From assembly GCA_013416405.1 (NCBI GenBank), contig JACCET010000003.1, positions 336,936-400,935 of the forward strand: a stretch of 64,000 nt of DNA, read 5' to 3'. The first letter of the stretch is position 1. Each line of letters begins with the position of its first letter. Below, one piece after another: positions 23,077-31,593 of the stretch. A program made the position numbers and the translations under genes. Below the pieces are notes generated by a model. That model worked only from the letters and a program-made list of their open reading frames with translations, searched no databases and was not told the origin of the DNA. The DNA is from Alcaligenaceae bacterium. GTDB lineage: Bacteria; Pseudomonadota; Gammaproteobacteria; Burkholderiales; Burkholderiaceae_B.

Positions 23077-23358
23077 TTACCAGCGCTTGGTCTTGATGTT
23101 CTGGACGTGGGCGTGGTCGCCTGCCTTGATGGGGGCCACCACCTTGCCGATATCGACGCCATACTTGAAGATGGTGTCGCCCGGATTCATGTCTTGCAGG
23201 GCCACTTTGTGACCTATGGGGATATCTTGTTGTGCTTTGACGTGGATCATTTTGTCTTCGTCCATAATCCAGGCGGTCATTTCGGTACCGGCGGTTATGC
23301 CTTCGACCACGGCTACTGCCACCGTGTCCTTGGCGTCGTGCAATACGGCATGAATCAT
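23077..23358 (-). CDS. suyA: (2R)-3-sulfolactate sulfo-lyase, alpha subunit
   Basis: A 93-residue SAF-domain protein matching the small subunit of the split UxaA-type lyases. The C-terminal block GDHAHVQNIKTKRW is the family signature, and IPIGHKVAL is the conserved central strand. The start at 23358 (MIHAVLHD) has GAGAGGA 6-12 bases upstream; the longer ORF start at 23430 has no homology. It is the first gene of suyAB and lies 220 bp from the divergent GntR gene, with two dyads between them. Confidence 0.85.
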   Translation of the reverse strand: MIHAVLHDAKDTVAVAVVEGITAGTEMTAWIMDEDKMIHVKAQQDIPIGHKVALQDMNPGDTIFKYGVDIGKVVAPIKAGDHAHVQNIKTKRW

Positions 23359-23442
23359 TTTCGTCCTCTCTTTCCAAAAAATCGGCAGGCCATGCTGCCT
23401 AGTATTAGTCCTGGAAAATACTAGCCCCATAAAACATACATG

Positions 23443-23463
23443 TCAAATAGATCATCTATATGA
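23443..23463. promoter_or_regulatory. Candidate GntR-family operator in the suyA/suyR divergent region
   Basis: TCAAATAGAT-C-ATCTATATGA has 10-bp arms with one mismatch; the inner 13 bp (ATAGATCATCTAT, 23447-23459) are a perfect odd palindrome. A second weaker dyad, AGTATT to AATACT, is at 23401-23422, closer to suyA. Their position between suyA and the regulator fits control of both directions by the GntR protein. Confidence 0.5.
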
Positions 23464-23578
23464 ATTATGCGAGAATAGAAGAATATGTGAATGGCGCTCG
23501 CCAGGTTGTAGCGTGTGGTGCTGGCGCAGGCGACTCTGGATACAATGGAAGCACTTACTCTTTGACGCTCACGTGTTT

Positions 23579-24331
23579 ATGACTTCAACCTTGTCGCAAC
23601 TCAGTCCCTCGGGAATCCCGCTGTATCAGCAAGTCAAACGGGCGGTACTGGCGGCGCTCGCCTCTGGCGAGTGGGTGCAGGGCGAAGCCATTCCACCCGA
23701 AAAACTGCTGGCCGAGCGCTTCAGCGTGTCTATAGGCACCTTGCGCAAGGCGATTGACGAGCTCGAAGCCGAAAACATTCTGGTTCGCCATCAAGGGCGT
23801 GGCACTTTTGTCGCCATACACTCGCGCAATCAGCATTTTTTTCGGTTTTTCCGTGTGGTCCGCCAAGACGGAAAAAAAGCCTATCCTGAAACCGAGTTGC
23901 AACGCTTCAGACGGGTGCGTGCCAACGAAGAAGTCCGCGCAAAACTCGCCTTGGGCAAAGGCGCTTTTGTGTACGAGTTCGTTAATCTGCTCAGCCTGAA
24001 TGGCGACAAGGTCATTGTCGATACCATCGCCGTGCCCGAAGTGCTTTTTCGCGACCTGACACGCGAGCAGTTGCGCGACCGGCCCAGCACGCTATACAGT
24101 TTTTATCAGGAAATGTTCGGCATCAACGTCATCAGCACATCGGAAACGGTGCGCGCCACGCTGGCCGATGCAGAGCATGCCGGCTGGTTGGGCGTCGCGC
24201 CAGGCGCGCCTTTGCTGAGCGTGCGTCGGGTGGCGTATTCGTATAACAAACTGCCCATAGAATGGCGTATTTCAACGCTGCACACCGGGCGCTACGAATA
24301 TATCAGTCAGGATACGAGCGGCGGGTCTTGA
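23579..24331 (+). CDS. GntR family (HutC/FadR-like UTRA) regulator, probable SuyR
   Basis: A 250-residue regulator. The N-terminal winged helix has PLYQQVKRAVLAAL, GEAIPPEKLLAERFSVSIGT and HQGRGTFVA, standard for GntR. The remaining 170 residues form a UTRA-type effector domain (EFVNLLSLNGDKVIVDTIAV, and SVRRVAYSYNKLPIEWR at the end), so it is HutC-like and should bind a small acid. The ATG at 23579 begins MTSTLSQLSPSG; an upstream GTG-type extension lacks homology. It faces suyAB and precedes slcC, so it most likely controls the sulfolactate genes. Confidence 0.85.
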   Translation: MTSTLSQLSPSGIPLYQQVKRAVLAALASGEWVQGEAIPPEKLLAERFSVSIGTLRKAIDELEAENILVRHQGRGTFVAIHSRNQHFFRFFRVVRQDGKKAYPETELQRFRRVRANEEVRAKLALGKGAFVYEFVNLLSLNGDKVIVDTIAVPEVLFRDLTREQLRDRPSTLYSFYQEMFGINVISTSETVRATLADAEHAGWLGVAPGAPLLSVRRVAYSYNKLPIEWRISTLHTGRYEYISQDTSGGS

Positions 24332-24464
24332 TAGCCCGCGCAGCAGGCGCAATGCCATTTCCTGTAAGCACGCACGCTTTCTAAGCATCAATTCATCTGT
24401 ATGATCTAGTTGACATGGCTTGCGCCGCGGGAGTAGCATCGATGGCTTCTTCCAAGGGGGTGTC

Positions 24465-25415
24465 ATGAAGATCATCATTTCCGAGTTGATGGACGCGGCG
24501 GTCGTCGATCAGTTACGCGACCGTTTTGACGTCAGCTACGATGCCGGCCTGGTCGACCGGCCCGATGACCTGCTTAAGGCTGTGGCGAATGCCGACGCCC
24601 TGATTGTGCGCAACCGCACCCAGGTCAATGCGCGGTTGTTGGCAGCGGCGCCCCAGCTTAAAGCGGTAGGCCGTCTGGGCGTTGGGCTGGACAACATCGA
24701 TGTTGCCGCTTGCGAACAACGCGGCATTCAGGTGCTGCCGGCAACGGGCGCCAATGCACTGGCAGTGGCCGAATACGTGATCGCTTCAGCTATGTTGTTG
24801 CTGCGCGGCGCTTATTTTGCCTCGGCCGACGTTGCCAGCGGCGCCTGGCCCCGGAACCAGCTTTCCGATGGGCGTGAGACCAGCGGCAAGGCTTTGGGTC
24901 TGGTGGGTTTTGGGGGCATCGGGCAATTGACGGCATCATTGGCGGTCAAGCTGGGCATGACGGTATACGCCTACGATCCAGCGCTGGCTGACGACGCGCC
25001 AATTTGGCGCGATACCGGTGTTCATCCTGTGCCACTAAACCGGCTGGTTTCCGAGGCCGACGTCATCAGCCTGCACATCCCCCTGATGGACAGTACCAAA
25101 GGCCTGTTCGATGCTAATTTGATTGCACAAATGAGGCCGGGCGCCGTGCTTGTTAATACTTCGCGCGGAGGCATTGTCGATGAAGCTGCACTGGTGCAGG
25201 CACTACAGCAGGGCCGTATTGGCGGCGCCGCGCTGGATGTGTTCGAGAATGAACCGCTACCGGCGGGCAACGCCTTCCCATCGTTGCCCAATCTGTTGCT
25301 TACGCCCCATATTGCGGGGCTGACGGCTGAGTCCAATCAAAGGGTTAGCCAGCTGATTGCGCAACGCGTAACCGACAGTCTGTCGGCGGCGTCGGCGGCG
25401 TCGGCGCGAGAGTAA
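24465..25415 (+). CDS. slcC: (S)-sulfolactate dehydrogenase-like D-2-hydroxyacid dehydrogenase
   Basis: A 316-residue NAD-dependent dehydrogenase of the D-3-phosphoglycerate dehydrogenase family. The nucleotide motif LGLVGFGGIGQLTASLAV is near residues 145-162, and catalytic residues are present in NTSRGGIVDE (Arg), FENEPL (Glu) and TPHIAGLT (His). In sulfolactate degraders SlcC oxidises (S)-sulfolactate to sulfopyruvate. The assignment rests on the comC and suyAB neighbours. AAGGGGG lies before the ATG at 24465. The C-terminus contains a short run of repeated GTCGGCG units (about 25381-25406) encoding Ser-Ala-Ala repeats. The comC start follows after 10 bp. Confidence 0.8.
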   Translation: MKIIISELMDAAVVDQLRDRFDVSYDAGLVDRPDDLLKAVANADALIVRNRTQVNARLLAAAPQLKAVGRLGVGLDNIDVAACEQRGIQVLPATGANALAVAEYVIASAMLLLRGAYFASADVASGAWPRNQLSDGRETSGKALGLVGFGGIGQLTASLAVKLGMTVYAYDPALADDAPIWRDTGVHPVPLNRLVSEADVISLHIPLMDSTKGLFDANLIAQMRPGAVLVNTSRGGIVDEAALVQALQQGRIGGAALDVFENEPLPAGNAFPSLPNLLLTPHIAGLTAESNQRVSQLIAQRVTDSLSAASAASARE

Positions 25416-25425
25416 AGGAAGGGTC

Positions 25426-26418
25426 ATGACGGTTCATTCGATAGACGCATTGATAGACCAGGCCAGCGGTGCCTTGCTGCGAGCTGGCGCCAGCCAGACC
25501 ATGGCCCGCAGTACGGCAAAGTCGCTGGTCATGGCCGAGGCGCAGGGCTTGGGTTCGCATGGCTTGTCACGCGTCAGCCAATATGCTTCGCACTTGCGCA
25601 GCGGACGGGTCAACGGTCAGGCGCAGGCGAGCATAGTCAAATCGCACGGGGCAGGCTTGCTGGTCGATGCCGACGAGGGTCTGGCCTTTCCGGCCTGTGA
25701 GCTGGCCATTACCGAGGCCATCGATCGTGCACGCCAGTTCACCGTGGCCTTTGCCGGCGTGACGCGCAGCCATCACTTCGGCATGGCAGGCCTGCATCTT
25801 GAAAGTGTGGCCGAACAAGGCATGGTCGGCTTTGCGTTCAGCAACTCTCCAGCCGCCATGCCGGCATGGGGCGGCGGCCAGGCCTTGTTTGGCACCAACC
25901 CCATTGCCGCCGTTTTTCCGCGCAGCAATGGTGATCCCATTGTCATCGATCTGTCGTTGTCGGAAGTGGCGCGTGGCAAACTCATGGTGGCTGCCCGCGA
26001 GGGCCGCAGCATACCTGAAGGCTGGGCGCTCGATAAAAACGGGCAGCCCACCACTGATCCACAAGCCGGACTGGACGGCATGATGTGTCCAGCGGGTGGC
26101 GTCAAGGGCGCCATGCTGGCCCTGATGGTCGAATTGCTTTGCGTGGCCCTGACGGGCGCGTCTTTTGGCTACGAGGCCGATTCCTTCTTCAGCGCCGACG
26201 GCAACCGGCCGCATATCGGCCACGTTTTCCTGGTCATTGATCCGTCGGCGCTGGCGGGCCGCGATGTGTATTTCGACAGGGTAGATACCCTGGTGGCGGC
26301 CATGATCAGTGACGAAAACGTACGCTTGCCCGGCAGCCGACGTTCCGCCTTGGTGCAACGCAGCCTGGAACAAGGCATAGAAGTGCCTGATGGCATGTGG
26401 GCGCAGTTGCAGGCCTAG
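25426..26418 (+). CDS. comC: (R)-sulfolactate dehydrogenase-like malate/L-lactate (LDH2) family enzyme
   Basis: A 330-residue NAD(P)-dependent oxidoreductase of the LDH2/MDH2 fold, which is unrelated to classical LDH. Family motifs are GLGSHGLSRVSQY (residues 44-56), the catalytic His in TRSHHFGMAG and NPIAAVFP. ComC reduces sulfopyruvate to (R)-sulfolactate, the substrate of SuyAB. Together with SlcC it would racemise sulfolactate through sulfopyruvate. AAGGAAG precedes the ATG. Its end converges on pgi with a 12-bp gap and no terminator. Other LDH2 substrates (malate, ureidoglycolate) are possible without the context. Confidence 0.8.
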   Translation: MTVHSIDALIDQASGALLRAGASQTMARSTAKSLVMAEAQGLGSHGLSRVSQYASHLRSGRVNGQAQASIVKSHGAGLLVDADEGLAFPACELAITEAIDRARQFTVAFAGVTRSHHFGMAGLHLESVAEQGMVGFAFSNSPAAMPAWGGGQALFGTNPIAAVFPRSNGDPIVIDLSLSEVARGKLMVAAREGRSIPEGWALDKNGQPTTDPQAGLDGMMCPAGGVKGAMLALMVELLCVALTGASFGYEADSFFSADGNRPHIGHVFLVIDPSALAGRDVYFDRVDTLVAAMISDENVRLPGSRRSALVQRSLEQGIEVPDGMWAQLQA

Positions 26419-26430
26419 GGCCGCCTGCCG

Positions 26431-27993
26431 TTACCCTTTCAGTGACTTCGCAAAGGTTTGCACCCAATGCGCCGTCGAGGCATCGTGCGGCGTGCTGTCG
26501 GCTGATGCCTGGCCCGACAACTGCGCTGTAATACCTTGGGCCAGTACCTTGCCGTATTCCACGCCCCACTGATCAAAGGGGTTGATGCCCCAGATCACCC
26601 CCTGCACAAACACCTTGTGTTCGTACATGGCCAGCAGCGCACCCAGGGTGTAGGGCGAGAGCCGTGACAGCACAATCAGGTTGGAAGGGCGCCCGCCGGG
26701 GTGCACGCGATGGCGGGCCACCTTGGTGGCCTTTTCTTGCGACAGGCCGGAGTCCAGGCATTCCTGCAAGGCGGCTTCGTAGCTTTTGCCTTGCAGCAAG
26801 GCTTCGCGCTGTGCCAGGCAATTGGCCAGCAGGCTGGTGTGATGCTCGGGCCAGCCATGGTCGGCGTGCTGGCAAACGATGAAGTCAACCGGTGCGCCGT
26901 CGCTGCCCTGATGCAGCCACTGAAAGAAGGTGTGCTGGGCATCTGTGCCGGGCATGCCCCACACCGCGGGCCCGGTGGGTACTTCCACGGCCTGGCCGTC
27001 CAGGTCTACCGACTTGCCCAGCGACTCCATTTCCAGCTGCTGCACATATGGCACCAGGGCGGCCAGGCGAAAGTCGTAAGGAGCGATATTCAAGGATCCA
27101 TAGTCCAGCACGCTGCGATTGACGATGCCGGCCAAAGCCATTTGCACGGGTGCGTTCTGCTCTATGGGGGCCTGGGCAAAGTGGGTGTCCATGGCATTGG
27201 CACCGGCCAGCATGCCGGCCACCACATCTTCGCTGACAGCCAGTGCCGTGGTCAGGTTAACGGCCGACCACAGGGAAAAGCGGCCGCCCACCCAGTCCCA
27301 CAGCTTGAAGATATTTGTTTCGGGCACACCCCATTTCATGGCCACTTCAGGGCGCGCCGTAATGGCCACGACCTGTGCGTGGGGGTTTTCCACGCCGGCG
27401 GCCTGCAGCCATTCCAGCGCCCGTTTCCCGTTTTGCAGGGTCTCGGCCGTGGTGAATGACTTGGACGCCATCACAATCAGCGTATCGTGCGGGTCCAGCC
27501 CCGCCAGCCCGCCCTGTATGGCATGGCCATCGATATTGGCCACGAAATGCACTTGCCGCCAGGTGCCCGCATAGCCGAAGGCATTGACAGCCAGCCGCAC
27601 GCCCCAATCACTGCCGCCTATGCCTATGTGAACGATATTGCGCCAGCGGCGCTCGGAATCGGCCAGGCGCACAAAGGCGTTCAGGCGCTGGCGCTCGATA
27701 GCGACTTCTTTAATGGGGGCGGGTGCGCGCAGTGCGGTGTGCCAGGCGGCGCGTTCTTCAGTGGTGTTGGCGATGCCGCCCGACAACAGGCGTTCGCGCA
27801 TGGCAGTGAAGTCGCGTGCGGCCAGCAAGGCCTGGCCGGCTTCAGTTAGCGCGGGAGAGCTGACTTGCCCGCTGATGTCCAGGTCTATGCCTGCGATCTG
27901 GATCAGACGCAGGTTCTGGACATTGACGGAGGACTTGCTGGCGGCATCTTTGAATGCCAGCCATTCGGGCAGATTGCTTAACGCACAAGACAC
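26431..27993 (-). CDS. pgi: Glucose-6-phosphate isomerase
   Basis: A 520-residue phosphoglucose isomerase interconverting glucose-6-phosphate and fructose-6-phosphate. The signature GGRFSLWSAVNL, the phosphate-binding SKSFTTAET and the C-terminal lysine region FDQWGVEYGKVLA are present. The start is GTG at 27993 with AAGGAAG before it. One oddity stands out. The active-site segment usually written WGEPGTNGQH reads WGMPGTDAQH here, so the catalytic-base Glu position is Met. The His normally about 31 residues further on is also displaced by one position (HADH). The overall fold is clearly kept. Whether this variant is shared across the lineage should decide if activity is affected. Confidence 0.92.
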   Translation of the reverse strand: MSCALSNLPEWLAFKDAASKSSVNVQNLRLIQIAGIDLDISGQVSSPALTEAGQALLAARDFTAMRERLLSGGIANTTEERAAWHTALRAPAPIKEVAIERQRLNAFVRLADSERRWRNIVHIGIGGSDWGVRLAVNAFGYAGTWRQVHFVANIDGHAIQGGLAGLDPHDTLIVMASKSFTTAETLQNGKRALEWLQAAGVENPHAQVVAITARPEVAMKWGVPETNIFKLWDWVGGRFSLWSAVNLTTALAVSEDVVAGMLAGANAMDTHFAQAPIEQNAPVQMALAGIVNRSVLDYGSLNIAPYDFRLAALVPYVQQLEMESLGKSVDLDGQAVEVPTGPAVWGMPGTDAQHTFFQWLHQGSDGAPVDFIVCQHADHGWPEHHTSLLANCLAQREALLQGKSYEAALQECLDSGLSQEKATKVARHRVHPGGRPSNLIVLSRLSPYTLGALLAMYEHKVFVQGVIWGINPFDQWGVEYGKVLAQGITAQLSGQASADSTPHDASTAHWVQTFAKSLKG

Positions 27994-28053
27994 GGTACTT
28001 CCTTGCAGGCATGATGACGAACAAGGATTGTATGCCAGTGTGCTGCTTGCGGT

Positions 28054-28311
28054 TTAGCGGCGGCGCTGGCTTGGGCCGCCGGGGGCGCGTCCGGCAATGT
28101 GGCGGAACGTGATGCGACCCTTGCTCAGGTCGTAGGGAGACATTTCCAGCGAGACTTTGTCGCCGGCGAGAATACGGATGTGGTGCTTGCGCATTTTTCC
28201 GCCGGTGTACGCGACGACGGGGTGTCCGTTATCGAGCGTTACACGAAAGCGGGAGTCGGGCAAAACTTCAGTAACGAGACCGCCCATTTCAATCAATTCT
28301 TCTTTGGCCAT
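28054..28311 (-). CDS. infA: Translation initiation factor IF-1 (second-type, extended tail)
   Basis: An 85-residue OB-fold protein: [20 protein letters not shown] at the start and [19 protein letters not shown] in the middle are standard IF-1. The C-terminal extension [12 protein letters not shown] is basic and longer than that of the ribosomal-operon copy. Burkholderiales commonly carry two infA genes, and this free-standing one beside pgi is of the second kind. Start at 28311 with AGGAA upstream. Confidence 0.92.
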   Translation of the reverse strand: MAKEELIEMGGLVTEVLPDSRFRVTLDNGHPVVAYTGGKMRKHHIRILAGDKVSLEMSPYDLSKGRITFRHIAGRAPGGPSQRRR

Positions 28312-28550
28312 GTAGGGTTCCTGTAAACGTTGACAAAAAGCACCCATGCGTCGGACTCGCTGTGCGTGGCATCCGGCAAACCGCGTGTTGCAGTTGAATG
28401 ATGAAAGGTGCTTCGTGACGCCAAATGGCGTTTGGTGCTGCGTTCCGGGACTGGAACGTATGAGTTGCGGGCATGAGGTGAAAGTTGAAAATACAGCCGT
28501 TCGCTTGACAAAAACCCGCGTTTAACCTAGCAATGATACCACAAGTGCTT
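28312..28550 (-). promoter_or_regulatory. infA promoter candidate and long 5' leader
   Basis: About 380 bp without a gene separate infA from the HD-GYP gene. On the minus strand an extended -10 (TGGTATCAT, 28533-28541) lies about 220 bp upstream of infA, so the message would have a long untranslated leader. Several dyads occur in it (for instance CGCCATTTGGCG near 28420). Long leaders often serve cold-shock or translation-factor control. The remaining part (28550-28695) shows only the ribosome binding site of the next gene. Confidence 0.35.
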
Positions 28551-28695
28551 GTCATAGCGGACTTTTATTTCCAGCGGGCTGGTTTCGCAAGGGATCCCCC
28601 TGATTCAATTTCTGCACACGGTACGTATTTACTGCTACGATCAACGCACGCTTCTAATTAGTCACAAAAGGCAACTAAAATTTTCAAGGTTGACT

Positions 28696-31593
28696 ATGAC
28701 AAAGTCTGCAAGTAGAGGCATATCGCTACGGCTGCTTTTTTCCCTGGCCATTTCATGCACGACCCTGCTGATGGGCAGCTTGCTGGCCTGGCAGCACTAT
28801 CGCAGCGCGGAAACGGCCATGATTTCGGCCGCGGGCCAGGCAGTAGACCAGTTGGGCAAGGTATTGGCCGAGCGTTCACGCAGCCTGATAGAGCCGCCCA
28901 GCAACGTGCTGCACGTGCTGGCCTACAACCCCCTCCTGCAAGACAAGACCCGGGATCAAAGGCTGGAGCGCCTGCCCCAGATGGTTGAAAGCCTTAGGGT
29001 AAGCAATGTGGTCAGCGCCGTATTCGTGGGCTACCCCAACGGCGAATTCTTCATGGTAAGAAAGCTGACGGGTGGCGACCTGAAAACCCGTTTCTCGGCA
29101 CCCGAAGGCGCGGTGTACATGGTGCGCAGCACCAGCCTTGCGGCAGACGGCAGCATGGCGCGTCAATGGCGTTTCTACGACGTGAACCAGAGCCTGATCG
29201 AGGTTCGCGTCAGCCCCGACCATGGCTTCGATCCACGCACCCGGCCCTGGTTCCAGCAGGCATCGCAGCAGACCGATCTGGTTCTGGTCAAGCCCTACCT
29301 GTTTTACATGACCCAGCGCACGGGCGTTACATTAGCGCAACGCGATGCGATGGGCAGCGGGGCGGTGGTGGGCATAGACCTGGCCATCGATGACCTGAAT
29401 TTCGCATTGACCGACCTGCACGTGACCGAAAGCGCCGAGGTGGCCGTACTGGGCATGAGTGGCTCGGTGATCGCCTACCCCGGTGGGTTGCCGGGAAACC
29501 TGCGCATACCGCAACTGCAAAGTGATGGCATGGGTGTGAAACTGCCTCACATCCGCGAACTGGCCTCGGCCGGCCTGGCCCACGTCTTTGAACACCCTCC
29601 ACCTGACGGCGATCCGCGCCTTTACCACATCGACGGACGCAAATGGTATGGCATAAGCGCGCCGCTGGCGCTTTTTTCCGTGGGCCAAAGCCACCTGGTG
29701 GTTGCAGTGCCTGCCGATGAGCTTTTGCACGAGGCGCGCGCGGCTTTGGCGATCGGCATGAGCTGGACGGCGGGCCTGACGCTATTGCTGCTGGTGCTGG
29801 GCTGGATCCTGAGCCGACGCCTGAGCCGCCCCTTGCGGCTGCTGGCGGAACAGGCGCGCGCGCGGTCCCGGTTCGATTTCAGTGGCGACATGGGGGTGAA
29901 GTCCTCCATCACCGAAGTGCGCGAACTCAGTGGTGTGCTGGAGCGAATGTCGCATGCCATACACGCCTTCCAGTCGATTGCGCTGGCACTCAATCATGAA
30001 ACGCAGCTGGATCGCATGCTGGACGAGGTTGTGGACAAGCTGGTTCATGCCCTGGAGGTCGAAGGCGGCGCTGTTTACCTGCTGGATGCCGAGGCCGACA
30101 AGCTGCAATTGGCCAACCGCTGTGCGGTCCGCAATATTCCCAACGCGATCGCCCTGAATACCGATGGCCCTTACAAGCTGTCGGATGCCGTTACCGCGGC
30201 GCTGGGCGCAGGCAGCCAGTATTTCTGTTTCGAATTGAACAACCGCCAGGGCAGCAGCCTGGGCGTGCTGGTGTTGTGGCTGACAACGCAGCAGCAGAAC
30301 AGAGACGGCGTGCAGGACGCCTTCGAACGCTTTGCGCGCGAATTGTCCAGCGCGGCCGCCATCGCCATCGAGACGCGTCAATTGCTGGAAGCGCAGCAAC
30401 AGCTGATGGACTCCATGATCAAGTTGCTGGCCAATGCCGTCGATGCCAAGAGCCCGTACACCGGGGGTCATTGCGAGCGTGTGCCGCTATTGGCCGAGCT
30501 GTTGCTTACGCAGGTCATTGCCACCGACAACGGCCCTTATGCCGACTTCAAAATGGATGAAGCTGAACGCCACGAGTACCGCGTTGCCGCCTGGCTGCAC
30601 GACTGCGGCAAGATCACCACGCCCGAGTCGGTCATGGACAAGGCCACCAAGCTGGAAATGGTCTACAACCGCATTCATGTCATACGCACGCGATTCGAGA
30701 TCTTGTGGCGCGATGCGTCGGTGGAATACTGGCAAGCGCTGGCCAATGGCGGCGACCCACAGTCGCTGCAAGCTACGCTGCAGCGCCGGCAGCAACAGCT
30801 GCAGGATGATTTCGCCTTTGTCGCCCAGGCCAACATCGGTGGCGAAAGCCTTGAAGACCAGGATATCGAGCGCCTGCGCCAGATAGGCGCGCAGCGTTGG
30901 CAGCGTAATTTCAACCGGCGCCTGGGACTGGCGCGCCATGAGCTTGCCCGCCTGGGCCCGGGGCCCGAGCTTTTGCCCAACCAGGCCTATCTGTTGTCCG
31001 ACCGGCCCGAGCATCTGGTTGCCTGGGGCGACCACAAACCTCCGGTTGACAAGGATGACCCGGCCAACGTCTGGGGCTTCGACATGAAGGTGCCCGAACA
31101 CGCCTACAACCATGGCGAAATCTACAATCTAAGCATACGGCGCGGCACGCTGACCCCCGAAGAGCGTTTCCAGGTCAACGAGCACATCATCCAGACCATC
31201 ATCATGCTGAGCAGCCTGCCGCTGCCGCCCAACCTGAAACGCGTACCCCATCTTGCCGGCACGCACCATGAGAAAATGGATGGCACCGGCTACCCGCGCC
31301 GCCTGGGCAAGGAAGACCTGGGCGTGCCCGAACGGGTAATGATGATCGCCGACATCTTCGAAGCCCTGACCGCGTCGGACCGCCCCTACAAAACGCCCAA
31401 GACCCTGTCGGAATCGCTGGCCATCATGACGGACATGGCGCGCCAGGGGCATATCGATGTCGATATGTTCCGCCTGTTTCTGAGCGACCGCGTATACCTG
31501 AACTATGCCAAGGTGTTTCTGCTGCCCGCGCAGATAGACGACGTGGACGAGCAGGTTTACTTGGCCAGGCTTGAGGACGGACCCGAGGACTGA
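28696..31593 (+). CDS. Cache-HAMP-GAF-HD-GYP domain protein, probable c-di-GMP phosphodiesterase
   Basis: A 965-residue membrane sensor. A membrane helix (about residues 11-33) leads into a periplasmic Cache-like domain, then a second helix (about 356-373), a HAMP linker, a cytoplasmic GAF-type domain (roughly 430-590) and a C-terminal HD-GYP domain. The metal-binding motifs are HDCGK (residue 635) and HHEKMDGTGYP (857). HD-GYP enzymes hydrolyse c-di-GMP. The distance between the two motifs is about 222 residues instead of the usual 60-70, owing to an insertion after HDCGK. The ATG at 28696 has AAGG just upstream. Its 3' end overlaps the convergent ligase gene by 37 bp. It may sense a small ligand and tune the neighbouring surface polysaccharide. 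Confidence 0.88.
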   Translation: MTKSASRGISLRLLFSLAISCTTLLMGSLLAWQHYRSAETAMISAAGQAVDQLGKVLAERSRSLIEPPSNVLHVLAYNPLLQDKTRDQRLERLPQMVESLRVSNVVSAVFVGYPNGEFFMVRKLTGGDLKTRFSAPEGAVYMVRSTSLAADGSMARQWRFYDVNQSLIEVRVSPDHGFDPRTRPWFQQASQQTDLVLVKPYLFYMTQRTGVTLAQRDAMGSGAVVGIDLAIDDLNFALTDLHVTESAEVAVLGMSGSVIAYPGGLPGNLRIPQLQSDGMGVKLPHIRELASAGLAHVFEHPPPDGDPRLYHIDGRKWYGISAPLALFSVGQSHLVVAVPADELLHEARAALAIGMSWTAGLTLLLLVLGWILSRRLSRPLRLLAEQARARSRFDFSGDMGVKSSITEVRELSGVLERMSHAIHAFQSIALALNHETQLDRMLDEVVDKLVHALEVEGGAVYLLDAEADKLQLANRCAVRNIPNAIALNTDGPYKLSDAVTAALGAGSQYFCFELNNRQGSSLGVLVLWLTTQQQNRDGVQDAFERFARELSSAAAIAIETRQLLEAQQQLMDSMIKLLANAVDAKSPYTGGHCERVPLLAELLLTQVIATDNGPYADFKMDEAERHEYRVAAWLHDCGKITTPESVMDKATKLEMVYNRIHVIRTRFEILWRDASVEYWQALANGGDPQSLQATLQRRQQQLQDDFAFVAQANIGGESLEDQDIERLRQIGAQRWQRNFNRRLGLARHELARLGPGPELLPNQAYLLSDRPEHLVAWGDHKPPVDKDDPANVWGFDMKVPEHAYNHGEIYNLSIRRGTLTPEERFQVNEHIIQTIIMLSSLPLPPNLKRVPHLAGTHHEKMDGTGYPRRLGKEDLGVPERVMMIADIFEALTASDRPYKTPKTLSESLAIMTDMARQGHIDVDMFRLFLSDRVYLNYAKVFLLPAQIDDVDEQVYLARLEDGPED

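Noticed and set aside
21858..23358. Altronate or galactarate dehydratase for the UxaA-type pair
   Set aside because: Those enzymes are usually one chain and sit with sugar-acid genes; here the subunits are split and lie with slcC and comC.
25381..25406. GTCGGCG repeats at the slcC 3' end as a phase-variation tract
   Set aside because: Too short and inside a tolerated Ser/Ala tail; the next gene has its own ribosome binding site.
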